From an uncultured Ruminococcus sp. (lineage in GTDB: Bacteria > Bacillota > Clostridia > Oscillospirales > Acutalibacteraceae), in contig CAMGGF010000077.1 of NCBI GenBank assembly GCA_946055445.1, forward strand, positions 1-6,446: a DNA stretch of 6,446 nucleotides, read 5' to 3'. Both the position numbers and the translations under genes were made by a program. Positions 1 to 5,883 of the stretch are shown piece after piece; within the stretch, counting starts at the first letter, position 1, and each line of letters opens with the position of its first letter. The notes beneath the pieces were generated by a model, which had not been told where the DNA came from, searched no databases, and worked only from the letters and a program-made list of their open reading frames with translations.

Positions 1-636
1 CAGGTATGGTATCAAACGCTGGGTACAGACAGTTGCCCCACACTTGATAATACCCACGGCACGGTATATTATAATGTGTATTACCCCGGTTGCGTAGGGG
101 CTCCCGGCACGCCCACATACACATATGAAAACATAGCGAGAGATACAGAAATTCCGCCCCACAATTTCGTTGACGGAATTTGCACCATTTGCGGCGCAAA
201 CCAGCATATTGTAATTATTGAAGCCGATATGCACGCCGAAGGCTTGGTTTTAGGTGCAAATACGGTTGCCGATTGCAAAGCGGAGCTGAACACGGCAGAA
301 ATGTATGTGGTAATCAAGAATATGAACGGCGAGGCGCTTACAAACACCGACCTTGTAGGCACAGGCGCAACAATCACATACTATGACCGCACCACAAACG
401 CGGCGGTAAAAACCGTAACGGTTGTCCTTTACGGCGATGTCGACGGCGACGGACTTGTTGATGCGGCGGATAAAGACGCTGTGATGTTGAAAGCCGTCGG
501 CGCGGCGGAAATTGAAAATGCTTGGTTCTTACAAGCGGCAGATGCCAACCGCGACGGCGTTGTAGACGCGTTTGACGCAGCACTCATCAATCTGCAAATC
601 GCAAACCGCTATCCGATTGTGCAAAAACTTGCGTAG
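1..636 (+). CDS. C-terminal part of a large secreted protein ending in a type I dockerin-like domain (5' end outside window)
   Basis: The reading frame is open from the first base and runs to a TAG stop, giving 211 codons. An internal GTG at 76 could serve as a start, but nothing supports it: the upstream codons continue in frame and have no Shine-Dalgarno. Residues 1-25 (VWYQTLGTDSCPTLDNTHGT) resemble the segment that follows GLUG-type repeats in clostridial surface proteins. Residues about 56-69 hold a small HNFVDGICTICGA motif with a CxxC pair, a short cysteine element common in such proteins. From residue 70 comes a beta-rich module of about 75 residues. The dockerin follows, with two calcium-loop motifs: DVDGDGLVDAAD at residues 146-157 and DANRDGVVDAFD at 181-192, carrying acidic or Asn residues at loop positions 1, 3, 5, 9 and 12. 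In cellulosomes dockerins bind cohesins; here the partner is unknown. The protein is presumably exported, but its signal peptide is not visible. No terminator is evident after the stop. The family of the N-terminal part cannot be judged. Confidence 0.85.
   Translation, partial: QVWYQTLGTDSCPTLDNTHGTVYYNVYYPGCVGAPGTPTYTYENIARDTEIPPHNFVDGICTICGANQHIVIIEADMHAEGLVLGANTVADCKAELNTAEMYVVIKNMNGEALTNTDLVGTGATITYYDRTTNAAVKTVTVVLYGDVDGDGLVDAADKDAVMLKAVGAAEIENAWFLQAADANRDGVVDAFDAALINLQIANRYPIVQKLA
208..630 (+). repeat. Copy 1 of duplicated C-terminal module plus dockerin cassette
   Basis: This segment aligns without gaps to 4315-4737 (constant offset 4107). By hand count, bases 208-408 differ at about 26 of 201 positions, at both synonymous and non-synonymous sites. 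Bases 409-629 (221 bp) are then identical to 4516-4736, and base 630 differs. The identical block covers the dockerin and about nine residues before it. Upstream of 208 the two genes are unrelated, so the module behaves as a shuffled cassette. Confidence 0.92.
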
Positions 637-845
637 GTAGGATAATTTGACAGTTCCGGCAAGATAGGTATTCCTCTCTACGAAAAAATCATACCGCTCA
701 TTTTCATTTTTATCAGAGCATGTGTGCATTACGCAATGTTTGAGGCGAATTTTATCTGCAATCGCAAATAGCGGTGTTAAAAGAAAGCCTTGAACTTTTT
801 GTTATGAAATACAACCCGAAAGCCGTTTCAGGCGCATGGACAAAT

Positions 846-852
846 TGAGGTG
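846..852 (+). promoter_or_regulatory. Ribosome binding site fixing the start at 859
   Basis: TGAGGTG is complementary to the 16S anti-Shine-Dalgarno over GAGGTG and lies six bases before the ATG at 859. The in-frame GTG at 850 lies inside this motif, so it is rejected as the start. The same GAGGTG-N6-start layout recurs before the genes at 4890 and 5884. Confidence 0.85.
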
Positions 853-858
853 CATTTT

Positions 859-3800
859 ATGAAAAAACGAATTTTCAGTATAGTACTTGCGATAGGTATG
901 GTGCTTTCCATCGTACCGATAACCATATTTGCCGAAACGGATACCGGCGGAACGGAAGGCACGGTAACAAATACCGTACCGAGCGTAACCGCCTTTGCAA
1001 CACCGGAACAGTTGATGACAGAGTTTTTACCCGACAAAGAGGGCAATGCCGTTACAATCGGGAAACTTCTGTTTGGCAAAAACAGTGCGGGCGAACCGCA
1101 GGAATGGTATATCCTCGGAACAGATGACGGCATTTATAGCGACGATCACCAAAAACTGGATAATATAACGCTCTTTGCCGCAACCCATATGGCAACGGGA
1201 CAGATGTTTAGCGAAAGCATAGATAATAAAACCTATAATTACGGGACGGATGTAACAGGGTATGGAAATGCAGGTGCATCGGGCAGTATAGAAGTATATC
1301 CAAACCACTACGGTGCCAGTGACCTGAATGCAAAATTAAATGAAATGGCAAAAAGTGACCAATACTTTTCTGCCGGTGAACAGCGTTTGATGAACTCTGT
1401 TAAAATCACAACCAATGACGCGAAAAACGGCAACGACTATACTTTCCCAAGCCAACTATATGCCGTAGCGGGAGACTTTAACAACGGTCAAAAACTATGG
1501 GTGGGGAGTAAACAAGGGGGTACATATATTGATGTAAACGATTATTACAGCGACTGTGCGTGTAACAACTGTGAAAATGTGTTTTGGATTCGCAATCCGT
1601 ATATTGATGAAAACATCAACATTTTTTCACTGGTTTCAGACTCTACGGGTATTGGCTTTTGTCAGGTGGATACCGGACTGGATATTCTGCCTGCGGCAAA
1701 CCTTCGTATGGACTGGGAGCTTTTTGCTTCCAGTGCGGTTGCGGCAACTTCTGACGCTGTAGTGTCGGGATTTATCCCACAGGGTTCAGCTATGACATTA
1801 AGAATAATAATAGAACCACGGCATAATGCAAAAACCGGAACGGCAATATATGACCCGTTAACCGGCGAAATCACAGCGCAAAAGGACAGCGAAGCAACAG
1901 CCCCCGTTACACTTGTCATTCAAAGCAATGACGGTACGAACGACTGGTATTACAGCAAGCAGATTAGCGGAACGGAGACAGTAACCGCATCGGATATCAA
2001 AAGGGAATTCGGTTTTCAGTGTGATGTGGATTTGTCCGCTTGTAAAATATGGTTGGAAACAACATATTCAGACGGATTGCTCTATGCAACATATGCCGAA
2101 AGAAAGGTTGAAAGCATAAACAACAACTATGCAACGAAAAATCAGTTAATGTATTCCTTTACACCGTATTCTGACGGTACAGCGGCAAATTACGCGCATC
2201 TTGTTTTTGGGAAGAACTATAACGGTGAACCGCAGGAATGGATCATTGTAGGCAGAGATGTCGGTGTGTCGGGAGATAATACAATTCTTGTTGCCGCAAC
2301 CCCGCTGACAAGCAGACAACAATTTTCTTATATCGAGGAGGAAAAATACTATTCAGACTTATATAATTGTACATATAATGAAGTTTTATCTACACCGATA
2401 ACCATATACCCAAACCATTACGGCGGAAGTGACTTTCGTGCTGCGCTAACGAAAACAGCGAGTGATACGAATTATTTCACCTCGGCTGAGCAAAGCGTAA
2501 TGAATTTCACCACTGTAACCACCATAGATGTAAAAAATAAAGTGAATTATACCACGACGGACAAACTGTATGCCTTGTGGGGAGAAAAAGGAGCCGACAT
2601 AGTTGAGGCGGGAAGTGATGACAGCATATCTCTTTCCCTGGAATATTATTGGAACGGTGCCGGAAACGGAAGAAATGTAGGCTTTTGGTTGCGTACAGGT
2701 TCATATTATGCATCTGACAATCCTAATTTTTCAGTCAAGGCGCTTTGTGCATATATTAGTGGTAGTGTAAGTTTAGAGCCTGTTAACACGGAATATGGTC
2801 GTTATGTTTTTCCCGCTGCCAATCTGAATCTTTCATCTGTACTTTTTGCCTCAAATGTGCATGTTACTGCCGATGCGGTATCCTTTGGCACAATTCCGAC
2901 AGACACAGCATTGCGGCTTAGATTTGACGGAAGCGCGAAAAACCTCGGTTCTGCAATGTATAACACAGTGACGGGTAATATCAAGATAGTCAGAGGCAGA
3001 AACACGGGGACGGTAACCCTTGTGGTGCAAAACGGTGATGATGCAAACAATTGGTATTACAGCAAGCAAATTACCGCTGACGAAACACTTTGGGCAACCG
3101 ACATAAAGAATGCCCTCGGCTTACATGACGATATTGATTTATCAAATTGCAAAATTTGGCTGGAAACAACGGAATCAAACGGATTTGTATATGCGGTAAA
3201 TGCAGACAAAGAACTTGAAAAAATAAATACTGCTTTTGTTACGAAAGACAATTTGATGGCTTCGTTTACGCCATATACCGACGGAACATCTGCAAACATT
3301 GCCAAAATCACCTTTGGCAAAAACAGTAATGGTGAAGCACAAGAATGGTATGTTCTCGGCAAAGATAACGATGTGTCGGGAGATAATGTAATCCTCTTTG
3401 CCGCCACTCCCATAGCGACCAATCAAGCGTTCAGTGTAAGTACAGACAACAAGACATATAACTATCCGTCGGGAACGGGCTATGGAAATGTATCGGGCAG
3501 CATAGAAGTCTATCCAAACCACTACGGTGCAAGTGACCTTCGTACAGCGCTGAATTCTATGGCAACAGATTTACAATATTTCTCCGCAACACAGCAAGGC
3601 ATGATGAATTCGACCGTAGTATCCACGGATGACGCAAAGAATAATATTGGATATATCACAGTTGATAAGTTGTATGCGCCCTCATCAAATGGGTTCGGGC
3701 TCTCTTACAAGGCTTTAAAGGTAGGCACTAATGATAATACCGCAATTATCATGAACAGTTATTGGAGCAGCGGAGATTGGATTCCCCTTCGTGCACCTTG

Positions 3801-4743
3801 TGCAGATGACAATATCTATACATTGGTTGCGGTGCAGGGACTTTCTGTTGTGGACGGAAACGATGTGACCAACAAAAATGCCGTTCAGCCTGCGTCAAAC
3901 CTCAACATTTCCAATGTGCTTTTCGCTTCGAGCGCGAAAGCGTCAAAAGCGGGTGTATTGGCAGGTGATATTGCGGCGGATACGCCTATGACTTTAAGAC
4001 TTAACGGTACAGATAAAGCCATCGGTACAGTTTATTATGACGCAACAAACGGTAAAATTTCGGCACAGAAAGACGCGAATGCAACAGAAGCCGTCTCCCT
4101 GGTCATTCAGGGCAATGACGGAACAAAAGACTGGTCGTACAGCGTAAGAATAAGCGACAAAAAAATCGTCACGGCAGAACAAATCAAATATGTTTGCGGC
4201 ATTGACGATTTGTCCCTTGCAAATTGCAATATATGGCTTGAAACCACCATAGATGATGTGTCTTATGCGAAAACGGCGGAGGCAAAAACCATCACAGAAG
4301 AGCCGGAAAAGAATATTGTCATTATTGAAGCCGATATGCACGCCGAGGGTTTCGTTGTCGGTGAAAACACAGTTGCAGACTGCGAAGCGGAGCTTAACAC
4401 ATCGGAAATGTATGTGGTAATCAAAAATATCAACGGCGATGTGCTTACAAACACCGACCTTGTAGGCACAGGCGCAACCATTACCTATTATGACCGCACC
4501 ACAAACGCGGTGGTCAAAACCGTAACGGTTGTCCTTTACGGCGATGTCGACGGCGACGGACTTGTTGATGCGGCGGATAAAGACGCTGTGATGTTGAAAG
4601 CCGTCGGCGCGGCGGAAATTGAAAATGCTTGGTTCTTACAAGCGGCAGATGCCAACCGCGACGGCGTTGTAGACGCGTTTGACGCAGCACTCATCAATCT
4701 GCAAATCGCAAACCGCTATCCGATTGTGCAAAAACTGGCGTAA
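859..4743 (+). CDS. Secreted three-repeat protein (DUF6273-like units) with C-terminal dockerin-like domain
   Basis: The protein has 1294 residues. It starts with a signal peptide (MKKRIF, then a hydrophobic stretch to about residue 24; likely cleavage after IFA at residue 25). Three tandem units follow at about residues 47-424, 425-793 and 794-1151. Each begins with xTxxxLM and FGKNxxGExQEW, continues through an AATP/AATH element, YPNHYGxSD and an LY element, and reaches a PAxNL...LFAS motif. These match the general pattern of DUF6273 domains (EWYVIG ... WLRSP ... VRPALNL). A second sub-domain of about 120 residues in each unit contains TxxLRL, VTLVVQ-type, DWYYSKQ and CKIWLETT motifs. A linker-like module begins near residue 1153. 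The dockerin calcium loops lie at 1229-1240 and 1264-1275. No catalytic motif, membrane anchor or LPXTG sorting signal is seen, so attachment, if any, would be through the dockerin or through protein-protein contacts. Function is unknown; a structural, adhesive or ligand-binding surface role is inference. The DUF6273 assignment is from memory of the pattern. Confidence 0.93.
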   Translation: MKKRIFSIVLAIGMVLSIVPITIFAETDTGGTEGTVTNTVPSVTAFATPEQLMTEFLPDKEGNAVTIGKLLFGKNSAGEPQEWYILGTDDGIYSDDHQKLDNITLFAATHMATGQMFSESIDNKTYNYGTDVTGYGNAGASGSIEVYPNHYGASDLNAKLNEMAKSDQYFSAGEQRLMNSVKITTNDAKNGNDYTFPSQLYAVAGDFNNGQKLWVGSKQGGTYIDVNDYYSDCACNNCENVFWIRNPYIDENINIFSLVSDSTGIGFCQVDTGLDILPAANLRMDWELFASSAVAATSDAVVSGFIPQGSAMTLRIIIEPRHNAKTGTAIYDPLTGEITAQKDSEATAPVTLVIQSNDGTNDWYYSKQISGTETVTASDIKREFGFQCDVDLSACKIWLETTYSDGLLYATYAERKVESINNNYATKNQLMYSFTPYSDGTAANYAHLVFGKNYNGEPQEWIIVGRDVGVSGDNTILVAATPLTSRQQFSYIEEEKYYSDLYNCTYNEVLSTPITIYPNHYGGSDFRAALTKTASDTNYFTSAEQSVMNFTTVTTIDVKNKVNYTTTDKLYALWGEKGADIVEAGSDDSISLSLEYYWNGAGNGRNVGFWLRTGSYYASDNPNFSVKALCAYISGSVSLEPVNTEYGRYVFPAANLNLSSVLFASNVHVTADAVSFGTIPTDTALRLRFDGSAKNLGSAMYNTVTGNIKIVRGRNTGTVTLVVQNGDDANNWYYSKQITADETLWATDIKNALGLHDDIDLSNCKIWLETTESNGFVYAVNADKELEKINTAFVTKDNLMASFTPYTDGTSANIAKITFGKNSNGEAQEWYVLGKDNDVSGDNVILFAATPIATNQAFSVSTDNKTYNYPSGTGYGNVSGSIEVYPNHYGASDLRTALNSMATDLQYFSATQQGMMNSTVVSTDDAKNNIGYITVDKLYAPSSNGFGLSYKALKVGTNDNTAIIMNSYWSSGDWIPLRAPCADDNIYTLVAVQGLSVVDGNDVTNKNAVQPASNLNISNVLFASSAKASKAGVLAGDIAADTPMTLRLNGTDKAIGTVYYDATNGKISAQKDANATEAVSLVIQGNDGTKDWSYSVRISDKKIVTAEQIKYVCGIDDLSLANCNIWLETTIDDVSYAKTAEAKTITEEPEKNIVIIEADMHAEGFVVGENTVADCEAELNTSEMYVVIKNINGDVLTNTDLVGTGATITYYDRTTNAVVKTVTVVLYGDVDGDGLVDAADKDAVMLKAVGAAEIENAWFLQAADANRDGVVDAFDAALINLQIANRYPIVQKLA
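997..2130 (+). repeat. Tandem protein-repeat unit 1 of 3
   Basis: Encodes about 378 residues. Shared landmarks are FGKNSAGEPQEWYILG, IEVYPNHYGASD, LPAANL...LFASS, NDWYYSKQIS and CKIWLETT. In the middle it carries a cysteine cluster, DCACNNCENVFWIRNP, that the other units lack. Its middle section (NKTYNYG...GYGNAG...GSIEVYPNHYGASDL) is closer to unit 3 than to unit 2. Confidence 0.85.
2131..3237 (+). repeat. Tandem protein-repeat unit 2 of 3
   Basis: Encodes about 369 residues. Landmarks are FGKNYNGEPQEWIIVG, ITIYPNHYGGSD, FWLRTG, FPAANLNLSSVLFAS, NNWYYSKQIT and CKIWLETT. It is the most diverged unit in the segment before YPNHYG, where it reads KYYSDLYNCTYNEVL instead of the KTYNY-GYGN element. 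It shares the start SFTPYxDGT and VSGDN-IL with unit 3. Confidence 0.85.
3238..4311 (+). repeat. Tandem protein-repeat unit 3 of 3
   Basis: Encodes about 358 residues. Landmarks are FGKNSNGEAQEWYVLG, IEVYPNHYGASD, QPASNLNISNVLFASS, DWSYSVRIS and CNIWLETT. The WLRSP-like site of the family is degenerate here (DWIPLRAPC). The right edge is set where similarity gives way to the C-terminal module, so it is accurate only to a few codons. Confidence 0.82.
4315..4737 (+). repeat. Copy 2 of duplicated C-terminal module plus dockerin cassette
   Basis: This is the partner of 208-630. The 221 bases at 4516-4736 match 409-629 exactly, while the 201 bases before them carry about 26 substitutions. The similarity stops at or just before the two stop codons (TAG versus TAA), and the downstream intergenic sequences are unrelated. 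Confidence 0.92.
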
Positions 4744-4807
4744 CACGACTGACCTTTCGGCTGATATTGTCCTCTGCCTTCATTGGAAGGATGTAACGCA
4801 TTGCGAG

Positions 4808-4837
4808 TTGAAAACAAGGAAACAACGCCGGTAAAAT
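4808..4837 (+). promoter_or_regulatory. Putative sigma-A-type promoter of the LytTR-PAS regulator gene
   Basis: A TTGAAA box at 4808-4813 (five of six matches to consensus) and a TAAAAT box at 4832-4837 (five of six) are separated by 18 bases. Transcription would start near 4844, giving a leader of about 46 bases before the TTG start at 4890. A second TAAAAT at 4855-4860 has no comparable -35 box. The regulator can therefore be transcribed independently of the long gene upstream, after which no T-tract terminator is seen. Confidence 0.5.
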
Positions 4838-4876
4838 GAAGCGGTACAGGGCAGTAAAATAAACGCAGAAAATGAA

Positions 4877-4883
4877 TGAGGTG
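4877..4883 (+). promoter_or_regulatory. Ribosome binding site supporting the TTG start at 4890
   Basis: TGAGGTG is followed by six bases and then TTG at 4890. This spacing equals that of the two MKKRI genes in the window. The alternative ATG at 4872 lies before this motif and has only an A-rich sequence upstream, so translation from it would need to start without a recognisable Shine-Dalgarno. Confidence 0.7.
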
Positions 4884-4889
4884 TTAAAT

Positions 4890-5693
4890 TTGCAAAAAAC
4901 AGATTATATAACAATCATTTCAAAGAGAAAAAAGGTAATCATTGAAGTTGGTTCGATTCTTTATGTTCTTGCAGATGGAAAAACTACCGAAATTCATATT
5001 TCAGGCGATACGGTGTATAAAACGAGAACAGCAATTTCAAAGCTTGAAGAACAACTCGGCGACTGCTTTATAAAGGTGCATCGCGGGTGTATCGTTTCTG
5101 CGAAGGCAATCCATGACATTACCGACAGAATTAACCTTGTAAACGGTGAGTCGCTGGAATACGCTCTGCGAAAGAAAAAACAAATCATTGAGCAGTTTCG
5201 TGCAATGCAGAAAAACATTATCAGCGGTTTTTCCGAGAAAGGTATTCCCATAACGGCACAGGAATACCGCGCATATTACAAAAGCTTTGATACGCTGCCC
5301 TTTGCGTTTACGGATATTGAAATGATATTCAATGAAGAAAGCCGTGCGGTGGATTGGATTTTCCGATACGGCAATGAAGCGCTTTCAAAGCTCGAAGGAC
5401 TACCGCTTGAAACACTCATTGGCAGTTCTTTCGGCAGTTTGTTTGCGAATATGGATTCCAAGTGGCTGCGCGTTTACGGCCGTTCCACACTTTACGGAGA
5501 AACATTGGAAACCATTGATTACAGCCCTGAAATCGATAAGTATATAAAAGTGATTTGTTTCCCCACATTTAAAGGGCATTGCGGCTGTATTCTCTTTGAT
5601 ATTTCGGAAATAGAATTCACTAAAAACAGCATTTCTGCCGATAAAGCGCTTTTATATTATTTGGGTAACTTTTCAAAGCCTGAAAATATATAA
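4890..5693 (+). CDS. LytTR-family DNA-binding regulator with C-terminal PAS-like domain
   Basis: The protein has 267 residues when started at TTG 4890, or 273 from the ATG at 4872. Residues about 5-105 form a LytTR DNA-binding domain: a strand followed by LYVLADGKTTEIHI at 24-37, and the signature FIKVHRGCIVSAKAI at 60-74, matching the family pattern F-x-R/K-x-H-R-x-x-(L/I)-V. Residues about 134-245 resemble a PAS domain of the kind found in clostridial sensor proteins (FRYGNEALSKLEGLPLETLIGSSF, here split as FRYGNEALSK at 158-167 and PLETLIGSSF at 172-181; YSPEIDKYIK at 211-220; CGCILFDISE at 231-240). There is no receiver domain, signal peptide or membrane segment, so it is likely a cytoplasmic one-component-like regulator with the PAS domain as the sensing or dimerising part; this is inference. 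It is flanked by two secreted-protein genes, has its own promoter candidate and is closed by a terminator. Its ligand and targets are unknown. Confidence 0.88.
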   Translation: MQKTDYITIISKRKKVIIEVGSILYVLADGKTTEIHISGDTVYKTRTAISKLEEQLGDCFIKVHRGCIVSAKAIHDITDRINLVNGESLEYALRKKKQIIEQFRAMQKNIISGFSEKGIPITAQEYRAYYKSFDTLPFAFTDIEMIFNEESRAVDWIFRYGNEALSKLEGLPLETLIGSSFGSLFANMDSKWLRVYGRSTLYGETLETIDYSPEIDKYIKVICFPTFKGHCGCILFDISEIEFTKNSISADKALLYYLGNFSKPENI

Positions 5694-5704
5694 AAAACGG
5701 ATTT

Positions 5705-5729
5705 TCCCCCTCGTTTGAGGGGGATTTTT
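5705..5729 (+). terminator. Rho-independent terminator after the regulator gene
   Basis: A perfect seven-base GC-rich stem, CCCCCTC at 5706-5712 with GAGGGGG at 5717-5723, has a four-base GTTT loop. A flanking T-A pair can extend it, and five T residues follow at 5725-5729. The stem begins 12 bases after the TAA stop. It separates the regulator transcript from the next gene. Confidence 0.92.
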
Positions 5730-5732
5730 CGG

Positions 5733-5772
5733 TTTAATGTCATTTCACGCCGTTTTAATGTCATTTCACGCC
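5733..5772 (+). promoter_or_regulatory. Two perfect 19-bp direct repeats, candidate activator (LytTR-type) operator
   Basis: TTTAATGTCATTTCACGCC occurs at 5733-5751 and again at 5754-5772, a centre-to-centre distance of 21 bp, or two helical turns. The second copy ends seven bases before the -35 box of the downstream promoter. LytTR regulators are known to bind pairs of direct half-sites at about 21-22 bp spacing, often next to the -35 box. The match to the published half-site consensus is poor, so assignment to the adjacent regulator rests on spacing and position only. Confidence 0.6.
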
Positions 5773-5779
5773 AAGTCTA

Positions 5780-5809
5780 TTGCAAAAATGTATCAAAATG
5801 CAATATAAT
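5780..5809 (+). promoter_or_regulatory. Promoter of the discoidin-domain gene
   Basis: A perfect TATAAT box at 5804-5809 lies 18 bases after TTGCAA at 5780-5785, which matches four of six bases of the -35 consensus. Transcription should start near 5816, giving a leader of roughly 68 bases. The weak -35 box beside a direct-repeat array fits an activator-dependent promoter, though this is inference. Confidence 0.7.
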
Positions 5810-5819
5810 ATCATAAATG

Positions 5820-5836
5820 TTACTTTGCGAAAGTAA
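5820..5836 (+). promoter_or_regulatory. 17-bp inverted repeat just downstream of the predicted transcription start
   Basis: TTACTTTGCGAAAGTAA has two perfect seven-base arms around GCG. Lying at about +5 to +21, it could be a repressor operator or a small hairpin at the 5' end of the message. No T-tract follows, so it is not a terminator. Confidence 0.5.
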
Positions 5837-5870
5837 AATAATGCAACTTAAAATATGCTCAAAGGAAGAA

Positions 5871-5877
5871 TGAGGTG
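5871..5877 (+). promoter_or_regulatory. Ribosome binding site of the discoidin-domain gene
   Basis: TGAGGTG is followed by six bases and the ATG at 5884, the same arrangement as at 846-859 and 4877-4890. Confidence 0.85.
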
Positions 5878-5883
5878 CGTTAA

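Noticed and set aside
647..675. TTGACA at 647-652 as a promoter for the gene at 859
   Set aside because: The -35 box is perfect, but the best -10 at normal spacing (TATTCC) matches only three of six bases and the start would be almost 180 bases before the gene. No better promoter was found between 637 and 845.
755..774. Intergenic TCTGCAATCGCAAA resembling the end of the dockerin gene (TCTGCAAATCGCAAA near 591)
   Set aside because: The match is only about 14 bases with a one-base gap, and the flanks do not align, so a remnant third dockerin copy is not supported.
850..858. GTG at 850 as the start of the three-repeat protein
   Set aside because: The codon overlaps the ribosome binding site for ATG 859, and the product from 859 begins with a normal MKKRI signal peptide.
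3057..3522. Minus-strand open frames of about 115-121 codons opposite the repeat protein
   Set aside because: They lie opposite a clear coding region, show no recognisable domain or ribosome binding site, and their composition is that of antisense translation.
4777..4790. Small hairpin CCTTC-ATTG-GAAGG after the three-repeat gene as a terminator
   Set aside because: The stem has only five base pairs and no T-tract follows, so transcription termination here is not supported.
5733..5772. CRISPR-like array
   Set aside because: There are only two copies, separated by two bases, so there is no room for spacers.
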